From contig NC_080540.1 in assembly GCF_028640845.1 (NCBI RefSeq), positions 95,654,061-95,718,060 on the forward strand: a DNA stretch of 64,000 nt, read 5' to 3'. Numbering within the stretch: position 1 is the first letter of the stretch; every line of letters starts with the position of its first letter. The notes below the pieces were generated by a model. That model had not been told where the DNA came from and did not search any database. It saw only the letters and a program-made list of their open reading frames with translations. Source of the DNA: Ahaetulla prasina. Its lineage: Eukaryota; Chordata; Lepidosauria; Squamata; Colubridae. Position numbers and translations under genes: made by a program. This document shows positions 55,950 through 64,000 of the stretch, one piece after another.

Positions 55950-58802
55950 TTTTGTAGGCCCAGAAGGCCCAGGGTAGGGGTGGAGGGGTGGCGGTTGTGA
56001 TTAGAGAGAGTCTGGAGCCAAGGGAGACCACTGTACCTCAGATTGCCGGGTGCGAATCCCTCTTTGTGAGGTGGGGTCATAGATGTCAGATGGGCTTGTT
56101 TGTCACGTACCTGGCTCCTTGCGGCGTGGCAGCAGCCCTGCCCGAGCTCCTGGAGGTGCTTGCTGGAGTGGCGGTGGAGACCCCCAGACTTATTGTCATG
56201 GGGGACTTTAACTTGCCATCGACCGGCCTGTCATCTTCAGCTGCTCGGGAGTTCACGGCTTCCATGACGGCCTTGGACCTGACTCAAGTAGTTGATGGCC
56301 CTACTCACAGTGGGGGTGGCACTCTGGATTTGATTTTCATCTCTGGTCAGTGGTTGAAGGATCTGGACTTGAGGGATTTAGTCATTGAGCCTTTGTCATG
56401 GTCAGATCACTTCCTCCTTCGCCTAGACTTTCTGACCGCCACTCAACACCGCAGGGAGACGGAACCAATACGTTGGTTCCGTCCCAGGCGCCTGATGGAC
56501 CCGGAGAGGTTCCAGACGGAGCTTGGGCCGTTTCCTGAGGGTCTGGCTCACGGCACGGCCGAGGAACTTGTCGCGGCTTGGGAACGAGCCGCGGCGGGGG
56601 CCTTGGATCGTGTCGTGCCTTTGCGGCCTCTGACCCGGCGCAGGTCTCAACCAGCTCCCTGGTACTCCGGGGAGCTGAGGGAGATGAAACGCCGGAGAAG
56701 ACGCCTAGAGAGTTCCTGGAGGTCGAGCCGTTCAGAGGCTGATCGGACACTAGTTAGGTCCTATACTAGGACCTACCTAGTGGCAATGAGGGAAGCGAGA
56801 CGTTGCTACGTCTCCTCCCTCATTGTGTCGGCAGATAACCGCCCGGCCGCCCTATTTCGGGTAACTCGCTCTCTCCTTCAACAGGGAGAGCAGGATGACC
56901 CGTTGCAGGGACGTGCTGAGGAGTTTAGTGGTTATCTATACGACAAAATCGTTCAGCTTCGGGACGGTCTGGACCAAAATTGGGTAGATCCAGGTGGGAT
57001 GTCTGAGAGCCGTCTTGTTGAGATTGTTTGGGATGAGTTTGACCCTGTGGCTCCTGAGGACATGGACAGGTTACTGGGTAGGTTGAATGCCACCACATGT
57101 TTACTGGACCCATGTCCCTCCTGGTTGGTGCTGGCCGCACAGGATGTGACACGAGGCTGGCTCCAGGGGCTTATAAATGCTTCTTTGCAGGAGGGGGTCT
57201 TTCCGGCCGCCTTGAAAGAGGCGGTGGTGAGGCCTCTCCTCAAGAAGCCTTCCCTGGACCCAGCTGTGTTAGGTAATTATCGTCCGGTTTCCAACCTTCG
57301 CTCATGCGAAGGTTGTAGAGAGTGTGGTGGCATGTCAGCTACCCCGGTACCTGGAGGAAACCGTCTATCTAGACCCGTTCCAGTCCGGTTTCCGGCCCGG
57401 TTACAGCACTGAGACGGCTTTGGTCGCGTTGGTGGATGATCTCTGGAGGGCCAGGGATAGGGGTTATTCCTCTGCCTTGGTCCTATTAGACCTCTCAGCG
57501 GCTTTTGATACCATCGACCATGGTATCCTGCTGCACCGGTTGGAGGGATTGGGAGTGGGAGGCACCGTTTATCGGTGGTTCTCCTCCTAACTCTCCGATC
57601 GGTCGCAGATGGTGTTGACGGGGGGGCAGAGGTCGGCCCCGAGGCGCCTCACTTGTGGGGTGCCTCAGGGGTCGATCCTCTCGCCCCTCTTGTTCAACAT
57701 CTATATGAAGCCGCTGGGTGAGATCATCAGTGGTTTCGGTGTGAGGTACCAGCTGTACGCTGACGACACTCAGCTGTACTTTTCCACACCGGACCACCCC
57801 AGCGAAGCTATCGAGGTGTTGTCCCGGTGTCTGGAAGCCGTACGGGTCTGGATGGGGAGAAACAGGCTCAAGCTCAATCCCTCCAAGACGGAGTGGCTGT
57901 GGATGCCGGCATCCCGGTACAGTCAGCTGCAGCCTCGGCTGACTGTTGGGGGCGAGTCATTGGCCCCAATGGAGAGGGTACGCAACTTGGGCATTCTCCT
58001 GGATGGACGGCTGTCTTTCGAAGACCATTTGACAGCCGTCTCCAGGAGAGCTTTTCACCAGGTTTGCCTGGTTCGCCAGTTGCGCCCCTTTCTAGACCGG
58101 GATGCCTTATGCACGGTCACTCATGCTCTCGTGACATCTCGTCTGGACTACTGCAATGCTCTCTACATGGGGCTCCCCTTGAGGAGCACCCGGAGACTCC
58201 AGGTAGTTCAGAATGCAGCTGCGCGGGTGATAGAGGGAGCCCCTCGTGGCTCCCATGTAACACCTCTCCTGCGCAGACTGCACTGGCTGCCTGTGGTTTT
58301 TCGGGTGCGCTTCAAGGTTTTGGTAATGATCTTTAAAGCGCTCCATGGCATAGGGCCGGGTTACTTATGGGACCGTCTGCTGCCTCCGAATGCCTCCCAC
58401 CGGCCCGTGCGCTCTCACAGGGAGGGACTCCTCAGGGTGCCGTCAGCTAGGCAGTGCCGACTGGCGACGCCCAGGGGAAGGGCCTTTTCTGTGGGGGCTC
58501 CCACCCTCTGGAACGACCTTCCCCCAGGACTTCGTCAACTTCCTGACCTTCGGACCCTCCACCGCGAGCTTAAGACGCATCTATTTATCTGCGCAGGACT
58601 GGACTAGATTTTTAAATTTTAATTGTTTAAATTTTAGATTTGGTTTTAAATTGGGTTTTATTATTTATATGTCTATTTTAAATATTTGGCCTATTTAATA
58701 AGTTTTTTAGATTAATGTTTTACTTTGTATATTTATGTGTTTTTTATATGGCTGTACACCGCCCTGAGTCCCTAGGGAGATAGGGCGGTATAAAAGTATG
58801 AA

Positions 58803-58833
<31 letters not shown>

Positions 58834-58836
58834 ATG
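55950..58836 (+). mobile_element. L2-clade LINE, 2.9 kb, 5'-truncated and degraded
   Basis: The longest LINE copy here. It holds the C-terminal half of the endonuclease, the full reverse transcriptase, the C-terminal region, a 3'UTR with the shared hairpin (58758-58789) and an (AAAT)n tail ending at 58836. It lies between DDX46 and CAMLG, on the strand opposite to both. I place it in L2 rather than classic CR1 by its C-terminal LHWLPV and WNDLPPGL segments and its 3' end. Confidence 0.92.
55988..58607 (+). pseudogene. L2-type ORF2 (endonuclease-reverse transcriptase) pseudogene
   Basis: Endonuclease landmarks: VMGDFNLPSTGLSS near 56200 and SWSDHFLLRLDF near 56400. Reverse transcriptase landmarks: LGNYRPVSNL near 57280, DPFQSGFRPGYSTETALVAL near 57370, LLDLSAAFDTIDH near 57490, GVPQGSILSPLLFNIY near 57660 and YADDTQLYF near 57760. 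The catalytic YADD is intact. A frameshift near 57300 separates the first 474-codon frame from the next, and TAA at 57588-57590 interrupts the second. The last frame (57609-58607) runs to the natural stop. The N-terminal endonuclease residues are missing because of 5' truncation. Confidence 0.92.
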
Positions 58837-61800
58837 TAATTAGATTCATTCTTTTTGGACCTAGTAGTGACAAAATGTGGATCTGATGCAATGGCTTCAC
58901 ATGATTTTACATCTAACCCAGCTGAAATCAATGTAGATAGACAAATCAGAACTTTTTGCAAAGAACCAATTACCAGAATCATAGATCTAAGGATTTTTAC
59001 CAATATAATACAAAAACCACACAAATCCTCCTCGACATTATGTACAACTTTCCACAAAGACCACCAAACCATGTTATCTTGTCTTTCTTAATTGATAGGG
59101 AAAATCAAAGTTGGTAAAGTTTGGTATTAAAGTGGCACAAAATCCAAGGACCTAGTTTTCTAAAAGACCAATTGCATCTGTTTTACCTGAAATCCTAGAC
59201 TATCTTTACAATTGCACTCTTCCATTATAGTCAGTTCTGGAAATTTCTGGCATTCTCATGACACAAGGCAATATCTGTGTCATATTCTCAAGAATCTCCA
59301 TGGTATTCACATTAAGAGATCATCAAGTCAAAGATAGCGGATCTGAGGAATGAATTCTTATGGATCAGATGGAGGATAAAGGATAAAGCTGTTCTTATAT
59401 AACAAGTTTACTACCAAAGAAATGCAGAAATAACCAGACTTTCCAAACATTTTGTTTTGTTTGTTTTGTACAACCAGGTATTCTATCCAGCAGATAATAG
59501 GTACAGTTCAGCTACAAAGGTTTGATTTATTTCCTTAATCCTCTTCGAACCAGAAAGATGTGTACTAAATTACTAATTCAGAAATAAGGGAAGTTAACAA
59601 AATCTGACCTTTGCAGACATTTTAATGTATATTCAAGTAATGCCAAAGCATAAATAATTGTAACATGTATAGCTTCAATGCATTTAACAGAATCAATGCA
59701 ACAATTACAACAATGTGCGATTTTTACAGAGAAAGTCCAAATTATGGAAAAGGAAACACAAAGCAGCTTATTTCACCATATACATACTTTTAGACAGCAC
59801 AGGAGAGCTGCTCCTTCTTTGTGCTTGGAGAAACTTACTTTTAAACCACCAGGCACTCTGCCCAATTATTTTCTATTTGCATTAAAATATGTAAAATATA
59901 TTAAAAACAAGGATGCCAATAACTCTGCAAATATAGCGATACTAGCAATTTCCTTAGAAAGGGGCCACACTTGAAGATATTTTGCACATTTTTCAATGCA
60001 GTACTGATATTTTTTTTAACTTGAATCTTGTTTATGATGTTTTCTATTTCCCTCCCTACCCCCACCCCTTTTTAAAAAAAGGATAGATGGGTTTTGAACA
60101 TCAAAATCTTTGTTTTTATGGAGCAGGCATTTGGGAAAAACATGCAGATCTCCATCTTAATGTGTTGGTCATTAATTTTCCTACTTTTATCTTTTCTTAT
60201 CTTCTATGGAAAGAGTGCTCTTTTTTTTTTTTGCATCTTCTAGAATCACTATCCAAAAACAGTCTATCCTGTAACTGGGTCTTAGATAAGATTTCACTGT
60301 CAGAAATGACCATATTCACCATGGCAGTCATTGGGCAAAAATGCCTAAGATACTATCAAAATATCAAGAGTTGGGATTGATAATTCTATACCTATGTTTG
60401 CTTTTTGAAGTAAAAATATATCAAACAAGATCTTAGATTTATGCTATTTTATCAATATTTGAAGGTCCATCATCAAAAATATGAATTATAGGAATTTAGA
60501 AAAATTAAATGTACAGAGTAAAAACCTAAAAATAAACTTTTTTCAAGGTATTTCCATTATAGTTCATGTTGTAAATAGACAAATTTGTTTTTTAAACCGA
60601 ATGAAACTGCAATGCCAAAATATGCACATTTCTTTGTGTATTTCAGCCACAACTTAATCTCCAAAACACTTTTTCCAAGGAGCAGTGGTAAAATTTGGTG
60701 CAGTAAATGCAATCTCTGAAATTACAGTGTAAGGAAATGTATGAGTCCATTATACACAATGTAAGCCACCCTGAGTCTTCAGAGAAGGGCGGGATATAAA
60801 TGTAAATAAATAAAAAAATAAAAATAAAGAAAGAACCGGTTTAACTTTTTATCAAATATTTAAAAACCCAATTGTGTTTTAATTTAGACTGTAAAATTAA
60901 ATTAGCTGTAATAATTGTAGGCAAAGCTACTTGCCAGCAGACATTCAAAAATTAAACCCCAAGAAAAAAGTCATCTCATTTTTCAGAATAATGAAAATGT
61001 TCCACTGTATAATTTCTGTCTTTGATTAATTAATTTCCAAATCTTTGCAAAATAGAACTACTTAATGGGTACTGAGAATGGGCTACATATATATAAAACA
61101 GTGACAAGATGAAGATAGGGAAGAACTGTAACATAAGAAAGGATTGCAAATACATGACACATCTCCTTCAGCCCGTAATGGAGTCATAAAATCTAATGCA
61201 AATTAAGATCAACTAATCAAGTCTGCCATATTTTATGATTTATAGCCACTGTGATTGGCTACATAAATGTGAAATGAAGACTTGGCAAATTGCTTGTATA
61301 AATACAAAACTATAAAAGGGTACCAATTTTAAAACTGAGTTAAGGCTTGACTATAGAGAAGGCCAAGAAACAAAACATTTCAAAAAAGAACATCAGGATT
61401 TGCTAACTTCAATGGAACATACTTCAAGTAATTGTTTTCAGATGGGTTTATAAGAACCAATTTATATATTTTAAAATTAGCATTCTACTATAAACAGACC
61501 ATATTTTCTGCTACCTGTTTTCTAAAATATTATGCATATTAAACACTTGACTAACACTGGGGTAAAATACTAATTTGCATCTTCTTGCACTGCAGTGTAC
61601 CTTGGTGTTTAGGTAAAGATGCTAAACATCACATGCACATATTCCTGAAAAGAAAATATATGGGATAAGATACCAAAGCTTGACTAACTTGTCGTACAAA
61701 AAAAAATAATCTAAGATTTACTGAAATGTCAAAGAGATGAATAAAATTGGTGACACTTAACTGTTCAAAGGGTTAATAACCCAAAGACCAGTATTTCAAT

Positions 61801-62735
61801 CTGCAGCGTCCATTTAATGCAGCATATTCATAATTCATGTAAACAAAAGTAGCAAGATTCCGATTCAAATGGGAATGTACACAAATGTCAAGTCAGATTG
61901 CACTATTTTTTAATTCATCTTTCTATATTATCAACAGAACATTACCACCTGTAATGAAGACAACAAAAAAATAATTTGACCCAGTCTAATTACATTCCTA
62001 AAACCAGAAGCCTCTGAATTTTATCAGCATTTTTATCCGCATATGCGACTTGTTCAAAGTATGAACAAGTATATTGAAGTGACAAATATTAACCCAGAGG
62101 AATGACCTTAAGAAATCATTCTCGATTGATCCTCAGTAGGTCTCTTTCCATTTGTGGAACACGTCAAGTTTCAAGCATGGGCTTCTGATGGGAGGAAGAA
62201 AGAGAACACTAGCTACTATCCATTTCAACTGCCTGTGTCCTTTGTATGATGTTGCAGAGGGTACTTATCCCAGTGTTTTAAGGGGCCCATGAAATGGAGG
62301 AACAGGCCAAAATAGCTTTCCCACCTTTTGCTCAACACAAGAATTCTGGAACAAAGCCATAAAATGTAATTCAGTCAACCACACAATACCTCAGTTGTCT
62401 TGGGGTTTCATGTCCAAAAGAAATATTAAAGTACAAGGTGGCATCAGCAATAGTGGGAAAACTAATGTTTTCCTTAGTAGCAGGAAAGGCCTGCTTTTGA
62501 AACATTGTTACTTTGTCTTCCATGTTTGAAATCAAACTTATGACACCTAACTTGTAATAATTCATCCTCATAGTTGGGAATGTGGCTTTTCCTTCATAGT
62601 TGTGATTAAAGTACACTGGATTAAGAAAGAAGAAAGAACTGATGAACATTTAACCCTGTTTGTATATTTACAGAGGGGTGTGAATGAACTCAAGACTAAA
62701 ATAGTCCTGCTGATGTACTGAATCCCATGCTATTA
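58837..62735 (-). other. Downstream of CAMLG: 3'UTR plus intergenic sequence
   Basis: No supportable coding region. The part next to 62735 must be CAMLG 3'UTR. A poly(A)-signal candidate (AATAAA on the minus strand) is at 59526-59531, and variant signals (ATTAAA) also occur, near 61811 and 61914. The end is unresolved. One L2-type tail is at 60758-60815. Confidence 0.45.
60758..60815 (+). repeat. L2-type 3' tail fragment
   Basis: 'gtaagccaccctgagtcttc' followed by the closing hairpin arm (60765-60793) and an A-rich (AAAT)n tail. No coding part remains. Confidence 0.75.
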
Positions 62736-63287
62736 TCATGGCACTTCTGAGCCAAAAAACACAAGCAGTTCATGACAGAACATGAAAGTAAAGAAATAAA
62801 CACAAAGGTCTGTGAAGACATCTCCCATTTTGCTGTAAGTGTCCATGGAACGACTAATTACTTCTGCAGGGATCCCAGACAGTAAAAGAGCAGCAGTTAA
62901 TACTGTAGTTTTTGTCTTCTTTTCACTCTGCAAAAAACAACAACAAAGTTTAATTTTTTAAAACTTTCATCTTATAGCATCTTATTTCATTTTAAATGTT
63001 ATAGAACCTATTCTTTCCCCCCCACAACTTGTTCCAAATAAGGAAACAATTAACCTAGGATCACCCAAAGAACTCTATGGTTGACAGAGAAAATGAATCT
63101 CCCAAGTCTAAGCCTATCACATCAGTCATCACTAAAGTGAATCCCCCATTCTTGGTCACTCCAAGTTATAAATGTTAAGGATTTCTAAGGATTTCTCAGA
63201 TTTTTCTAACAAAACACTTACCTTAGGGAAATACTTTGACAGTCCCATATATGCAAGTTGTAAAGTAAGGAATGGAGCAAATATTGA
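62736..63287 (-). CDS. CAMLG: CAMLG (CAML/GET2-like), last two coding exons
   Basis: CAML is an ER membrane protein that, with WRB/GET1, forms the receptor for GET3/TRC40 and inserts tail-anchored proteins. Two exons are visible: 63222-63287 (22 codons, [20 protein letters not shown] then PK; acceptor ctacag, donor gtaagtg) and 62736-62927 (63 codons plus TGA stop, [20 protein letters not shown] to the end GSEVP). They are separated by a 294-bp intron and are in phase 0. Together they give the C-terminal 85 residues of a protein that is about 296 residues in human. This part holds the last hydrophobic segments: [27 protein letters not shown] and the [10 protein letters not shown] helix. Earlier exons lie beyond base 64000. 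Three residues just before GSEVP (VFF) differ from the human DYW I recall. Confidence 0.95.
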
Positions 63288-63751
63288 CTGTAGAGGGAAA
63301 AAAATATATATACTTTAGCAAATAATCATGAGAAATCATACCAAATAGATGCTTGCAAGGAAAGCTTCTATTTCTTGTAGAACATTTCAATGATTTAACT
63401 AAAAAATGAAAAAAGAAAAAGCACTTTTTAAAAATGCTGCTAATCAAACATATTGCATTTAAGAATAACTCATAGGAGATGGGTAGAGGTGGATATCTGT
63501 GATAAGTTAAATAGTAATATATTAATGATAATTAAACCAGCCCTATCACTTACTTCCAACACAAAGCTCTTTGTGTATCAAGTGCATAATATTAAAATGC
63601 ATTAGTTAGGGTTACTCTGAAGGGATGTTTGTCAGCTGTGCTTTAGGACTATTCAAATGGTTAACAAAAAAGAGGTTACACAGCCACTGCTTTCTACCTG
63701 GATTTCTAACCTTCTAATGCTTAACTGATGCCAAGAAAGAAGTGCAGGACA

Positions 63752-64000
63752 GGAAGTCCTCAACTTATGACCAAAGTTGAGCCCATAATTTATGTTGCTA
63801 AGGAAGAAATTTGCCCACAAGTGACGTACATTTATAAGAGTCACAGCATCCCATGGATACGTAATTGCCAATGGTCAGCTTCACAACTGGATTCTGACAA
63901 GTAAAGACAATGGAGAAACTGGCAGAAAGTAGAAAGTTGCAAATTGTGGTCACATGATGTCATGCTTAATGACAAGTGATTTGTTTAACAATCATAGTAG
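63752..64000 (+). repeat. Copy of the 5862-6235 family, cut by the window end
   Basis: Starts 'aggaagtcctcaacttatga' and follows the family through 'gagcccataatttatgttgc' and the 'gtcacatgatgtcatgctta' region. Lies in the CAMLG intron upstream of its 63222-63287 exon. Confidence 0.65.

Noticed and set aside
56382..57243. Antisense frames across the L2 LINE (122, 96 and 75 codons)
   Set aside because: Shadows of the reverse transcriptase coding strand.
59678..60380. Two frames of 98 and 97 codons downstream of the L2 LINE
   Set aside because: No recognisable content, AT-rich, no CpG island or splice signals.
62371..62649. 92-codon minus-strand frame below the CAMLG stop
   Set aside because: Lies in the expected 3'UTR and matches no known CAMLG exon; the CAMLG stop at 62736 fits the known C-terminus.

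Overview
The window is nuclear DNA from a vertebrate, most likely a squamate reptile and probably a snake. The evidence is three intron-bearing vertebrate genes, two CpG-island promoters, and a repeat set typical of squamates: L2 and CR1 LINE tails, tRNA-derived SINEs, many small hAT-type and TA-flanked elements, a Tc1 element, and an (AATAG)n-tailed CR1 end. I see no operon, phage, CRISPR or prokaryotic feature.

All three genes are on the minus strand. From high to low coordinates they are CAMLG (last two coding exons only, 62736-63287), DDX46 (complete, 22902-54790) and C5orf24 (complete coding exon 2581-3147, candidate promoter and first exon in the CpG island at about 11.1-12.4 kb). From memory this is the order and relative orientation of human 5q31.1.

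DDX46 (PRP5, a U2 snRNP DEAD-box ATPase) could be assembled by eye into 23 coding exons. They total 3096 nt, or 1031 codons plus stop, the same length I recall for the human protein. All exon phases join without a frame error. Intron 20 uses a GC-AG pair. The donor of intron 21 lies inside a 19-bp direct repeat, so a second identical donor sequence sits 31 bp further into the intron.

Layout: 1-2580 probable C5orf24 3'UTR; 2581-3153 C5orf24 coding exon; 3154-11654 its intron, with a 1.6-kb broken Tc1 element and several MITEs; 11.1-12.4 kb CpG island; 12.4-22.67 kb intergenic, repeat-rich; 22.67-54.8 kb DDX46, with transposons confined to introns; 54.3-55.0 kb DDX46 CpG island with a 91-bp palindromic hAT element at its upstream edge; 55.1-62.7 kb intergenic or CAMLG 3'UTR, with a 2.9-kb degraded L2 LINE; 62.7-64 kb the 3' part of CAMLG.

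The three genes do not form a pathway. CAMLG is an ER receptor subunit for tail-anchored proteins, DDX46 a nuclear splicing ATPase, and C5orf24 a small protein of unknown function with AT-hook-like repeats. I found no new gene system. The most useful observations concern splice-site structure in DDX46, a Tc1 element that may have been horizontally transferred, and a shared 3' hairpin among the L2-type copies.
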